Source: Streptomyces sp. man185
Lineage (GTDB): Bacteria > Actinomycetota > Actinomycetes > Streptomycetales > Streptomycetaceae
Length of the DNA stretch: 44,136 nucleotides
Direction of reading: 5' to 3'
Assembly (NCBI GenBank): GCA_002551355.1
Contig: NTHE01000065.1
Span: 1 to 44,136 of the forward strand
Part shown: piece after piece, positions 16,090 to 24,193 of the stretch
Position numbering within the stretch: position 1 is the first letter of the stretch
Layout: every line of letters begins with the position of its first letter
Made by a program: the position numbers and the translations under genes
Notes under the pieces: generated by a model
Seen by the model: only the letters and a program-made list of their open reading frames with translations
Told to the model about the DNA's origin: nothing
The model's database searches: none

Positions 16090-17016
16090 TCACAGGACCG
16101 CGACCGGGGCGACCGGCGAGCCGGTGGCCCCGGCGAACGGCTCCGGCGCCGCGCTGAGCAGGAAGGCGTACCGGCCCTCCTCCGCACAGGCGTCGGACAG
16201 TGCCTCCAGGTCCCAGTTCTGGCCCTGGAGCATGCCCATCTCGACCAGGTGCAGCGCGTGCACCGGCATCCACAGGTCCTCGATCTCCGGCGGGAAGATC
16301 TCGAAGGTCAGGGTGTCGTTGGCGACGGCTGCAACATCCCGGGCGTGGAACCACTCGGGCGTGCGCACGGAGAGCCCCGGCGACGGATAGCCGTACGCGT
16401 CTCTGTCCCCGGCCAGCGCGAGGCGCACCTGCCCGGTCCGTACGAGCACGATGTCCCCGGCCCGTACGGTCACGCCCCCGAGTTCCTCTGCCGCGAGAAG
16501 GTCCTCCGGCGTGACGGCGTGATCGCCCGGCAGCCGGTCCACCCCCCGGGCGCGGGCCACGTCCAGCAGCACCCCGCGCGAGACGAGGTGCGCCACGGAG
16601 GCGATCGAGGAGTACCGGGCCCCGCCGTGGGCGGTGATCGTGTCCGCGGGGCGGCCGTTGTAGATCTTCCCGCTGTGCGAGACGTGCGTCAGGGCGTCCC
16701 AGTGGGTCGAGGCCTGGAGCCCCATCGTGACGGTGTCGTCGCTGGTGGCGACCGTGCCGGGGCCGAAGATCTCCTGATTGATCTGGACCATCGTGTGCAG
16801 CGGATTGATCCGGCCCGGGATGAGCCCGCTCTGCACCCCGTCCTGCCGGAGCGGCAGCGCGAGCGGTATCCGGCGACCGGTGCGGACGGTGGCGGCGGCC
16901 TCCCGTACGGCGGCGTCGGTGATCAGGTTGAGCGTCCCCAGCTCGTCGGCCTCCCCCCAGCGGCCCCAGTTGTTGACGCGCTTCGCGATCTCGTGGAACT
17001 CGGCCGGCAAGGACAT
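16090..17016 (-). CDS. Cyclase-family protein (kynurenine formamidase-like metal hydrolase)
   Basis: 308 residues from ATG 17016 with GGAGG upstream. The family includes metal-dependent amide and lactone hydrolases. Visible features: NNWGRWGEADELGTLNLI at the N terminus, the metal-site region STHWDALTHVSHSG (His-x3-Asp-x3-His), and AGDIVLVRTGQ. Relatives occur in actinobacterial steroid and aromatic catabolic clusters. It is divergent from the SDR gene and shares with it the operator at 17064-17078. The reaction is presumably opening of a cyclic ester or amide; the substrate is unknown. Confidence 0.88.
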   Translation of the reverse strand: MSLPAEFHEIAKRVNNWGRWGEADELGTLNLITDAAVREAAATVRTGRRIPLALPLRQDGVQSGLIPGRINPLHTMVQINQEIFGPGTVATSDDTVTMGLQASTHWDALTHVSHSGKIYNGRPADTITAHGGARYSSIASVAHLVSRGVLLDVARARGVDRLPGDHAVTPEDLLAAEELGGVTVRAGDIVLVRTGQVRLALAGDRDAYGYPSPGLSVRTPEWFHARDVAAVANDTLTFEIFPPEIEDLWMPVHALHLVEMGMLQGQNWDLEALSDACAEEGRYAFLLSAAPEPFAGATGSPVAPVAVL

Positions 17017-17063
17017 GGGGGCCTCCTGGGTCTTGTGCCGGGGTGTCCGACTGCCCGTAAAAT

Positions 17064-17078
17064 CTAACGGTCCGTCAG
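17064..17078. promoter_or_regulatory. Shared palindromic operator, copy 3 (cyclase / SDR divergent promoters)
   Basis: CTAACGGTCCGTCAG, one mismatch from the consensus. It abuts TAAAAT (17058-17063), a good -10 box for the SDR gene, and overlaps TAGATT on the minus strand for the cyclase gene, so one bound repressor could shut both. Confidence 0.75.
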
Positions 17079-17100
17079 AAACCGCGGGAAGGGGCCGGGC

Positions 17101-18015
17101 ATGGGGAACTTCTTGGCAGGCAGGGTGGTCGCCGTGACGGGGGCCGGCCGGGGCATCGGCCGTGCGGTCGCGCTCGCCGCCGCGGCGGAGGGGGCGCGAG
17201 TCGTCGTCAACGACTACGGCGTCTCCGTCGAGGGCTCCGAACCGACCAGCGAGGTCGCCCGGTCCGTCGTCAAGGAGATCGGGGCGGCGGGCGGCGAGGC
17301 GGTCGCGGTCGCCGACGACATCTCCACGATGGCGGGCGGGCAGCGGATCGTGGACACGGCCCTGGCGGAGTACGGCCGGCTCGACGGGGTGGTCTGCGTG
17401 GCCGGGATCCTCCGCGAGCGGATGCTCTTCAACATGTCCGAGGAGGAGTGGGACCCGGTCCTCGCCACCCACCTCAAGGGCACGTTCACCGTCTTCCGGG
17501 CCGCGTCGGCGGTGATGCGGAAGCAGGAGGGCGGGGGCACGCTGATCGGCTTCACCAGCGGCAACCATCAGGGCAGCGTCTCCCAGGCCAACTACAGCGC
17601 GGCGAAGGGCGGGATCATCTCACTGGTCCGCAGCGCGGCGCTGGGCCTGCACCGGTACGGGGTCACGGCGAACGCGGTCGCTCCCGTCGCCCGGACCCGG
17701 ATGTCGGCCGGGGTGCCGATGGAGCTGAAGGAGATCGGCGAGCCGGAGGACGTGGCGGCGCTGGTCGTCTACCTGCTGAGCGAGCGGGCGCGGGCGGAGC
17801 GGATCACCGGGCAGGTGTACACGATCGCGGGCCCGAAGATCGCGGTCTGGGCCCAGCCGAGGGAGTTGCGGGCGGCGTACGGGGAGGGGCCGTGGACCCC
17901 GGAACGGATCGCGGACTTCCTGCCGGGGACGGTGGGCGCCGACCCGATGCCGATGCTGGCGCGGGTGGAGGAGATGGCGGCGGCGGCGAGGTCCGGCGAC
18001 CGGCCGAACCGGTGA
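17101..18015 (+). CDS. Short-chain dehydrogenase/reductase (3-hydroxyacyl-CoA dehydrogenase type)
   Basis: 304 residues. Cofactor loop TGAGRGIG at residues 13-20, VVVNDYG after strand 2 (Asp suggests NAD), catalytic Ser153, Tyr165 and Lys169 (FTSGNHQGSVSQANYSAAK). A C-terminal extension of about 50 residues beyond the core fold resembles the SDR part of multifunctional beta-oxidation enzymes. It is the first gene of a run with the acyl-CoA dehydrogenase at 18055 and the alcohol dehydrogenase at 19173. The likely role is oxidation of a hydroxyacyl-CoA intermediate. Confidence 0.9.
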   Translation: MGNFLAGRVVAVTGAGRGIGRAVALAAAAEGARVVVNDYGVSVEGSEPTSEVARSVVKEIGAAGGEAVAVADDISTMAGGQRIVDTALAEYGRLDGVVCVAGILRERMLFNMSEEEWDPVLATHLKGTFTVFRAASAVMRKQEGGGTLIGFTSGNHQGSVSQANYSAAKGGIISLVRSAALGLHRYGVTANAVAPVARTRMSAGVPMELKEIGEPEDVAALVVYLLSERARAERITGQVYTIAGPKIAVWAQPRELRAAYGEGPWTPERIADFLPGTVGADPMPMLARVEEMAAAARSGDRPNR

Positions 18016-18054
18016 CCCCCTCGGGGGCGGAGCCACCAGGAGAAGGAGGCACGT

Positions 18055-19176
18055 ATGGATTTTCGTACCGAGGTGCGTACCTGGCTGGAGGGCCATCTCA
18101 CCGACACCCCCACTCCCCACCCCCGCACGTGGGAACGCGAGCTGGGCAAGGCCGGCTGGATCGGCATCGGCTGGCCCGGCGACGGGGAGACGTACGGCAA
18201 CCGCCGCGCGACCCTCGCCGAGCAGGTCGTCTGGGCCGAGGAGTACGCCCGCTCCACCGCCCCCGCCCGGATGGGCCACATCGGGGAGAACCTCCTCGCC
18301 CCGACCCTCATCGCGTACGGCACCGAGGAGCAGAAGCAGCGCCATCTGCCCCCCGTCGCCCGGGGCGAGACGCTGTGGTGCCAGGGGTACAGCGAACCGG
18401 GCGCGGGGTCCGACCTCGCCGGGATACGCACCGCGGCCGTACCGGACGGGGCGGGCGGCTACGCCGTGACCGGGCAGAAGATCTGGACCTCGCTCGCCCT
18501 GGACGCCGACTGGTGCTTCGTCCTCGCCCGCACCGACCCCGGCTCCACCCGCCACCGCGGGCTGTCGTTCCTGCTGCTGGAGATGGACCAGCCGGGCCGG
18601 ATCGAGGTGCGGCCGATCCGGCAGCTGACCGGGACCAGCGAGTTCAACGAGGTGTTCCTCGACGGGGCCCGGGCCACCGGGGTCGTCGGCGGTGAGGGCA
18701 ACGGCTGGCAGGTCGCCATGGGCCTGCTCGCCCTGGAGCGCGGGGTGTCCACCCTCGCCCAGCAGATCGGGTTCGCCGAGGAGTTGGGCGAGGTCGTCGC
18801 CGCCGCCGTGGCGAGCGGGGCCGCCGACGACCCGGTCATCAGGGCCCGGCTGGTAGGGCAGTGGGCGGAGCTGGACACCATGCGCCACCACGCCCTGCGC
18901 ACCCTCGGCGCCACCGGCGACCCGGGCGCGCCCAGCGTGGCGAAGCTGCTGTGGGGCGGCTGGCACCAGCGGCTCGGGGAGCTGGCGGTGGCGGTCGCGG
19001 GGGAGGCGGGGGCCGTCGGGCCGGAGCCGTGGACGGCACAGCGACCGTACGAACTCGACGACGCACAACGCCTGTTCCTCTTCAGCCGGGCCGACACCAT
19101 CTACGGCGGCTCCGACGAGATCCAGCGGAACATCATCGCCGAGCGAGTGCTCGGCCTACCGAGGGAGCCGAGATGA
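18055..19176 (+). CDS. Acyl-CoA dehydrogenase
   Basis: 373 residues from ATG 18055, with GGAGAAGGAGG upstream. Motifs WCQGYSEPGAGSDLAGIRT, KIWTSLALDADWCFVLARTD and the C-terminal GGSDEIQRNIIAERVLGLP. It is of the large-subunit type, like the protein at 12963, and no short partner follows, so it may pair with another short type such as the one at 43338. Its TGA overlaps the ATG of the downstream alcohol dehydrogenase (ATGA), showing translational coupling. Confidence 0.9.
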   Translation: MDFRTEVRTWLEGHLTDTPTPHPRTWERELGKAGWIGIGWPGDGETYGNRRATLAEQVVWAEEYARSTAPARMGHIGENLLAPTLIAYGTEEQKQRHLPPVARGETLWCQGYSEPGAGSDLAGIRTAAVPDGAGGYAVTGQKIWTSLALDADWCFVLARTDPGSTRHRGLSFLLLEMDQPGRIEVRPIRQLTGTSEFNEVFLDGARATGVVGGEGNGWQVAMGLLALERGVSTLAQQIGFAEELGEVVAAAVASGAADDPVIRARLVGQWAELDTMRHHALRTLGATGDPGAPSVAKLLWGGWHQRLGELAVAVAGEAGAVGPEPWTAQRPYELDDAQRLFLFSRADTIYGGSDEIQRNIIAERVLGLPREPR

Positions 19177-20222
19177 GAGGCGTCGTCTTCGACGGCACAC
19201 GGACCGAGGTCGTCGACGACCTGGAGATACGCGACCCGGGCCCCGGTGAGGTGCTGGTGGCGATCGCCGCCGCCGGACTCTGCCACAGCGATCTGTCGGT
19301 GATCGACGGCACGATCCCCTTCCCGGTCCCCGTGGTGCTCGGCCACGAGGGCGCGGGCGTGGTGGAAGCGGTCGGGCCCGGCGTCGTCCATGTGACGCCC
19401 GGTGATCACGTCGCGCTGTCCACCCTCGCCAACTGCGGGGCCTGCGCCCAGTGCGACCGGGGCAGGCCGACCATGTGCCGCAAGGCGATCGGGCGGCCCG
19501 GGCGGCCGTTCTCGCGGGGCGGGCAGCCGGTGTTCCAGTTCGCCTCCAACTCCGCGTTCGCGGAACGTACCGTGGTGCGTGCCGTTCAGGCCGTCAGGAT
19601 CCCGGCAGACCTGCCCCTCACCTCCGCCGCCCTGATCGGCTGCGGGGTGCTCACCGGCGTCGGGGCCGTCCTGAACCGGGCGAAGGTCGACCGGGGCGAC
19701 ACCGTCGTGGTCATCGGCACCGGCGGCATCGGCCTCAACGTGCTCCAGGGGGCCTGGCTGGCGGGTGCGCTCACCGTCGTCGCCGTCGACAGCAACCCGG
19801 CGAAGGAGGCGGTGGCCCGGCAGTTCGGCGCCACGCACTTCCTGACCTCCGCCGACGGCGTACGGGACATCCTCCCCGACGGGGCCGACCACGCCTTCGA
19901 GTGCGTCGGCCGCACCGAGCTGATCCGCCAGGCGATCGACCTGCTGGACCGCCACGGCCAGGCGGTCCTGCTCGGCGTGCCGGTGGCGAGCGCCGAGGCG
20001 TCGTTCGTCGTCTCCTCGATGTACCTGGACAAGTCGATCCTCGGCTGCCGTTACGGCTCCTCGCGCCCGCAGCGGGACATCGCCCTGTACGCGGACCTCT
20101 ACCGGGAGGGCCGGCTGCTGCTGGACGAGCTGGTCACCGAGACGTACCCGGTGGAGGACTTCGCCAAGGCGGCCGACGACGCGCACCACGGGCGGGTGGC
20201 CCGGGGGGTCCTGGTCTTCTGA
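19173..20222 (+). CDS. Zinc-dependent alcohol dehydrogenase (MDR family)
   Basis: 349 residues. Catalytic zinc ligands Cys37 (GLCHSD) and His58 with Glu59 (LGHEG); structural zinc Cys88, Cys91, Cys94 and Cys102 (NCGACAQCDRGRPTMC); Rossmann loop VIGTGGIGLNVLQ. Both metal sites are complete, so the enzyme should be active. It oxidises an alcohol to an aldehyde with NAD(P). It is coupled by ATGA overlap to the acyl-CoA dehydrogenase and so belongs to the SDR operon. It converges with the SRPBCC gene 14 bases away. Confidence 0.92.
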   Translation: MRGVVFDGTRTEVVDDLEIRDPGPGEVLVAIAAAGLCHSDLSVIDGTIPFPVPVVLGHEGAGVVEAVGPGVVHVTPGDHVALSTLANCGACAQCDRGRPTMCRKAIGRPGRPFSRGGQPVFQFASNSAFAERTVVRAVQAVRIPADLPLTSAALIGCGVLTGVGAVLNRAKVDRGDTVVVIGTGGIGLNVLQGAWLAGALTVVAVDSNPAKEAVARQFGATHFLTSADGVRDILPDGADHAFECVGRTELIRQAIDLLDRHGQAVLLGVPVASAEASFVVSSMYLDKSILGCRYGSSRPQRDIALYADLYREGRLLLDELVTETYPVEDFAKAADDAHHGRVARGVLVF

Positions 20223-20235
20223 CCCGGCCTCGGGC

Positions 20236-20850
20236 TCAGCGGGACCGGTCCTCGGCGGCGGTCTTCAGCTCGCCGAGCCACGCTTCGAGGCCCTGCTTCA
20301 GGATCTCGGTGGCGTAGGGGACGTCTCCGTCGACCTGCTCGCCGGTGTGGGTCTCCTCGGTACGGACGAGGACGCCGCCCCGGACCTTCTGGAAGCTCCA
20401 CACGTGTACGCCGTCGATGTGCAGCCCCTCGCCGACGGCGGGGCCGGTCCAGCGGATGCAGGCGCCGCGCCTCAGCTGCTCGACGGTGGAGGTGATGTCC
20501 AGGCTGGTGGCGGGCGTCGCCGGGTTGGGCGGGACCGGGGTGGTCCACCGGAACGCCGAACCCGGGCGGAAGGGGCCATGGTCGAGGCGGTCCATGCTCG
20601 TGACGTGGGTCTGCCAGCTCGGCCAGCGCTCCACGTCGGTCTGGAGCTTCCAGACGGCGCTGAGCGGCGCGTCGATCACGGTCTCGGTCCGGGCGCGGAC
20701 CTTGGCCCCGGCGTCGACCCCCTTGCCCTGGCAGGTGAGGGACTTCGCGGAACGCGGCGCCGCCCCGGCGGGCGCGGGGGCGGCGGAGAGGACGCCGGCC
20801 ACGATCAGCGGGGCGGTGAACAGGGCGGCGGCGGTACGGGCTCGGGACAT
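20236..20850 (-). CDS. Secreted SRPBCC-family protein
   Basis: 204 residues from ATG 20850, with GAAGGG upstream. An N-terminal Sec signal peptide (RTAAALFTAPLIVAG, likely cleavage after AGA near residue 30) precedes a START/polyketide-cyclase-like fold: ETVIDAPLSAVWKLQTDVER, WPSWQTHVTSMDRLD and a C-terminal helix ILKQGLEAWLGELKTAAED. The fold binds hydrophobic ligands. A secreted SRPBCC protein next to a TetR regulator suggests ligand capture, transport or tolerance; this is inference. It shares a divergent promoter region with the TetR gene. Confidence 0.82.
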   Translation of the reverse strand: MSRARTAAALFTAPLIVAGVLSAAPAPAGAAPRSAKSLTCQGKGVDAGAKVRARTETVIDAPLSAVWKLQTDVERWPSWQTHVTSMDRLDHGPFRPGSAFRWTTPVPPNPATPATSLDITSTVEQLRRGACIRWTGPAVGEGLHIDGVHVWSFQKVRGGVLVRTEETHTGEQVDGDVPYATEILKQGLEAWLGELKTAAEDRSR

Positions 20851-20882
20851 GGTCAGGACCCTTCGGTAGAGGTTGCTGCGTT

Positions 20883-20899
20883 CGTTAGAAGTTATAACG
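20883..20899. promoter_or_regulatory. TetR-type operator, copy A
   Basis: CGTTAGAAGTTATAACG, a partial palindrome (CGTTA/TAACG ends), 33 bases before the SRPBCC start. Copy B is its inverted near-twin, 15 of 17 bases identical. Confidence 0.6.
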
Positions 20900-20927
20900 C
20901 ATGCTGATCCGAGGGGTCAACCACCTT

Positions 20928-20944
20928 CGTGATACCTTCTAACG
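20928..20944. promoter_or_regulatory. TetR-type operator, copy B
   Basis: CGTGATACCTTCTAACG; its reverse complement matches copy A at 15 of 17 positions, and TTCGTTAGAAG (20881-20891) is exactly mirrored by CTTCTAACGAA (20936-20946). It lies on the TetR side of the divergent promoters. Confidence 0.6.
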
Positions 20945-20999
20945 AAACTTTGAGTGGGTATCCTTCAGGTACCTCCGAGGGCCGGGGAAGGTGGCGACC

Positions 21000-21725
21000 A
21001 TGGCGGAGACGGGCGCGAAGGCCGGTGCTGAGGCCGGTGCTGAGGGGAGCGCGAAAACCGGTGCGAAGACCGGTGTGAAGACCGGCGCGGTGACCCCGCG
21101 CGAGCGCTACCGCGCCCAGGTGCGGACGGAGGTCAAGGAGTACGCCTGGAAGCAGATCGCCGAGGCCGGGGCCTCCGCGCTCTCCCTCAACGCGATCGCC
21201 AAGCAGATGGGCGTCAGCGGCCCCGCGCTCTACCGCTACTTCGCCGGCCGTGACGAGCTGATCACCGAGCTCATCCGGGACGCGTACCGCAGCCTCGCCG
21301 ACGCCGTCCACGCGGCGGCCGGCACCGGCGCCGACCCGGCGGGCCTCGCGCACGTCCTGCGCGACTGGGCCCTGGCGGACCCCCACCGGTACTTCCTCAT
21401 CTACGGCACCCCCGTCCCCGGCTACCACGCGCCCGAGGAGATCACCGGCATCTCGCAGGAGATCATGGCCGACCTCCTGACCGCCTGGACGGCCCTCGAA
21501 CCGGACGCGCCCGCCACCCCGTTCGGCGCCCACCTCGCCGACCACCGCGACTGGGCCGGGGACCACCCCGCACCCCCCGGGGTCCTGCACCGGGCCCTCA
21601 CGTTCTGGACCCGGCTGCACGGCGTGCTGTCCCTGGAGCTGGCCGGTCACTTCACCGGCATGGCCTTCGACCCGGCCCAGCTCTTCGAGGCGGAGCTGGC
21701 CGACCTGACGGCGCGGCGCGGCTGA
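21000..21725 (+). CDS. TetR/AcrR-family transcriptional regulator
   Basis: 241 residues. ATG 21000 with GGAAG 9 bases upstream. The HTH is typical: SALSLNAIAKQMGVSGPALY then RYFAGRDELITELI. The C-terminal ligand domain (HRYFLIYGTPVPGY) is of the TetR_C_13/WHG type. The first 35 residues are an unusual Gly/Ala/Lys repeat (GAKAGAEAGAEGSAKTGAKT) ahead of the HTH. By position and by the two inverted operators it most likely represses itself and the SRPBCC gene. It is not a good candidate for the CTGACG sites, since its own operators are quite different. Confidence 0.9.
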   Translation: MAETGAKAGAEAGAEGSAKTGAKTGVKTGAVTPRERYRAQVRTEVKEYAWKQIAEAGASALSLNAIAKQMGVSGPALYRYFAGRDELITELIRDAYRSLADAVHAAAGTGADPAGLAHVLRDWALADPHRYFLIYGTPVPGYHAPEEITGISQEIMADLLTAWTALEPDAPATPFGAHLADHRDWAGDHPAPPGVLHRALTFWTRLHGVLSLELAGHFTGMAFDPAQLFEAELADLTARRG

Positions 21726-21741
21726 CGGCCGGCCGGGCGGC

Positions 21742-22734
21742 TCAGGAAGCGGTGTCGGCTGAGGACCGGAACGTACGCCGGTAGACCGTCGGCGGGACGC
21801 CCAGGGCGGCCTGGAGGTGCTGGCGCAGCGAGGTCGCCGTGCCGAAGCCCGCGTCCCGGGCCACCTGGTCGATGGACAGGTCCGTCGACTCCAGCAGCTG
21901 CCGGGCCCGCTCCACCCGCTGCTGGGTGAGCCACTGGCCGGGGCTGATCCCGACCTCCTCGCGGAAGCGGCGCGTGAACGTCCGTACGCTCATCGCCTCC
22001 TGCTCCGCCATGTCCCGCAGCAGGATCGGCCGCTCCAGACGGGCCAGTGCCCAGGCCCGGGCGGCGGTCGTGGTCGCGAACTGCGGCTCGGGGACGGGTC
22101 GGTGGATGTACTGGGCCTGCCCGCCGTCCCGGTGCGGGGGCACGACCGTGCGGCGGGCGATCTCGTTCGCGACGGCCGTTCCGTGGTCGCGCCGCACCAG
22201 GTGCAGGCAGAGGTCGATCCCGGCGGCGACCCCGGCGGAGGTCAGGACGTCGCCGTCGTCGATGAACAGGACGTCCGGGTCGACGCGGACCTGCGGGAAG
22301 GTCCGCTGGAAGTGGTCGGCGGAGGACCAGTGCGTGGTGGCGGGGCGGCCGTCGAGATATCCGGCCGCCGCCAGGACGTAACTGCCGGTGCAGATGGAGA
22401 CCATCCGGGTGCCGGGCCGGACCAGCGCGAGCGCGGCGGCCAGCTCCTCGGTGAGCCGGCCCTCCTCGAAGACCGGGCCCAGCTCGTAGGAGGCGGGGAC
22501 GACCACGGTGTCGGCGGTGGCGAGCGCATCCGGGCCGTGCTCCACGAGGATCGAGAAGTCCGCGTCGGTCCGGACCGGGCCCGGCGGGCGGATGGAGCAG
22601 GTCACCACGTCGTACAGCTTCCTGCCCTTGCCGCCCGACTCGGTGCTGAGGCTGCGGCCGAAGATCCGCTGCGGGATGCCCAGTTCGAAGGGGAGCACCC
22701 CGTCGAGGGCCAGAACGACGACGCGGTGCGGCAC
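21742..22734 (-). CDS. GlxA-type AraC-family regulator (DJ-1/PfpI domain + HTH)
   Basis: 330 residues from GTG 22734, where GAGGAGG sits 5 bases upstream; the in-frame GTG at 22755 lacks such a site. N-terminal DJ-1/PfpI-like domain (VVVLALDGVLPFELGIPQRI; Cys in MVSICTGSYVLAAAG) and C-terminal double HTH (MSVRTFTRRFREEVGISPGQ; VARDAGFGTATSLRQHL). Such regulators respond to small molecules, in some cases nitrogen compounds or nucleosides. It is divergent from the MFS gene at 22808 and probably controls it. Confidence 0.9.
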   Translation of the reverse strand: MPHRVVVLALDGVLPFELGIPQRIFGRSLSTESGGKGRKLYDVVTCSIRPPGPVRTDADFSILVEHGPDALATADTVVVPASYELGPVFEEGRLTEELAAALALVRPGTRMVSICTGSYVLAAAGYLDGRPATTHWSSADHFQRTFPQVRVDPDVLFIDDGDVLTSAGVAAGIDLCLHLVRRDHGTAVANEIARRTVVPPHRDGGQAQYIHRPVPEPQFATTTAARAWALARLERPILLRDMAEQEAMSVRTFTRRFREEVGISPGQWLTQQRVERARQLLESTDLSIDQVARDAGFGTATSLRQHLQAALGVPPTVYRRTFRSSADTAS

Positions 22735-22768
22735 GGCGGCCTCCTCGGAGATCACACGAAAATCCTGT

Positions 22769-22784
22769 AGTGGTATAGACCACG
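22769..22784. promoter_or_regulatory. DasR/GntR-like operator between GlxA-type regulator and MFS transporter
   Basis: AGTGGTATAGACCACG matches the DasR responsive element (ACTGGTCTAGACCACT, with the second base G or C) at all but two positions. The core GTGGT-ATAG-ACCAC is a palindrome. An outer repeat CCTGTA (22764-22769) and TACAGG (22791-22796) surrounds it. Confidence 0.5.
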
Positions 22785-22807
22785 AGCTGATACAGGTTAG
22801 CGACGTG

Positions 22808-24193
22808 ATGGAGAAGCCGACAGAGCGCGCGCCCATTCCCGACGCCGCGTGCGACGCCCGTACGACCCCGCCCCCGGCCCCGGTCCCGACGCTGCCCCCG
22901 CTCGATCCCGGCGGACCGGCCGGACCGGGTGGACCGGGCGGGCCTGCCGGAGCGGGCCTGGGCACCGGGTCCTCCTTCGGGTCCGCCCCGGGTCCCGCGC
23001 GGCTCTGGAACCGCAACTTCCGCTACTTCTTCGTGGCCCGTACGGTCGCGCTCTTCGGCGACGGCATGATCCCGGTGGCCCTCACCGCCGGACTGCTGGG
23101 TGCGGGGCGGCCCGCCTCCTCCGTCGGCTTCGCGCTCGCCGCCTGGATGGGGCCGCTGGCGGTGTTCGTCCTGTTCGGCGGGGTGCTCGCCGACCGGTTC
23201 ACCCCGCGCCGCATGATGATCATCGCCGACGTCCTGCGGCTGATCGGCGCCTCTGTGCTGGCCGTGACCTTCGCGACCGGCAATCCGCCGCTGTGGGCGG
23301 TGTACGTCCTCAGCTCGGTGGCCGGCGTCGGGGCGGCGCTCTTCCAGCCCGGCGTCGCCTCGACCGTGCCGCGCGTCTCCACCGACGTCCAGCGCGCCAA
23401 CGCCGTCCTGCGGGTCGCCGAGGCGCTGATGACCATGGCCGGGCCCGCCTTCGCCGGGGCGCTCGTCGGCCTGGCCAGCGCCGGGGCCGTCTACGCGGCG
23501 AACGCGGCGACCTTCGCGGTCTCCGGGGCGTGCCTCTTCCTGATGCGGCTGGCCCCGGCCCCGCACGACGACGCGGTACGCGGCACGTTCGCCGCAGAAC
23601 TGGTCGACGGGTGGCGGGAGTTCCGGGCCCGTTCCTGGCTGTGGGGGGTGATCGCGGTGTGGACGGTGTACGGCTTCGCGGTCCTCGGCCCGATGCTCCC
23701 GCTGACCGCCGTCCTGGTCACCGAGGCACACGGCTCGGGGGCGTACGGAATGCTCATGGCGGTGAACGGGGCGGGCAGCGTCGTCGGCGGTCTCCTCGCC
23801 CTGCGGCTGCGCCCGTCCCACCCGCTGGCGGCGGGGGCGGTGGCGCTGCCCCTGGTGGCGGTGAGCCTGGTGGTGCTGGCGCTCGGGATGCCGGTGCCGG
23901 TTCTGGCTGTCGGGCAGTTGCTGGCGGGCGCGTCGGCCGCGTTCTGGCTGGTGATGTGGTCCACGACGGTCCAGACGCATGTCCCGCCGGAGGCCCTGAA
24001 CCGGCTGCACGCCTACGATGTGGCGGGCTCGCTCCTGATGGTCGCGGCGGGCCGCGCCCTGGCGGGCCCGGTGGCCGAGGCGGTCGGCGCGCCGGAGCTG
24101 CTGGTGGCGGCGGCCGTGATCAACCTGGGGGTGGTGGCAGTGCTGTTGGTGGCCCGGCCGATCCGGCAGCTCAAGAGGACCGGGCTCGCGTGA
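22808..24193 (+). CDS. MFS transporter (MFS_3 / drug-efflux type)
   Basis: 461 residues from ATG 22808. The first 65 residues are a Pro/Gly-rich cytoplasmic tail, followed by LWNRNFRYFFVARTVALFGD, the usual start of this family, and about 11-12 membrane helices. The MFS loop 2-3 motif is seen as GGVLADRFTPRRMMI. The family includes macrolide and drug exporters (MefA-like). It is divergent from the GlxA-type regulator with the DasR-like site between. Its stop overlaps by GTGA with the DUF2809 gene, so the two are co-translated. Confidence 0.88.
   Translation: MEKPTERAPIPDAACDARTTPPPAPVPTLPPLDPGGPAGPGGPGGPAGAGLGTGSSFGSAPGPARLWNRNFRYFFVARTVALFGDGMIPVALTAGLLGAGRPASSVGFALAAWMGPLAVFVLFGGVLADRFTPRRMMIIADVLRLIGASVLAVTFATGNPPLWAVYVLSSVAGVGAALFQPGVASTVPRVSTDVQRANAVLRVAEALMTMAGPAFAGALVGLASAGAVYAANAATFAVSGACLFLMRLAPAPHDDAVRGTFAAELVDGWREFRARSWLWGVIAVWTVYGFAVLGPMLPLTAVLVTEAHGSGAYGMLMAVNGAGSVVGGLLALRLRPSHPLAAGAVALPLVAVSLVVLALGMPVPVLAVGQLLAGASAAFWLVMWSTTVQTHVPPEALNRLHAYDVAGSLLMVAAGRALAGPVAEAVGAPELLVAAAVINLGVVAVLLVARPIRQLKRTGLA

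Noticed and set aside
21000..21725. TetR protein at 21000 as the repressor of the CTGACG regulon
   Set aside because: Its own promoter region carries two quite different operators (CGTTAGAAG type) and no CTGACG palindrome.
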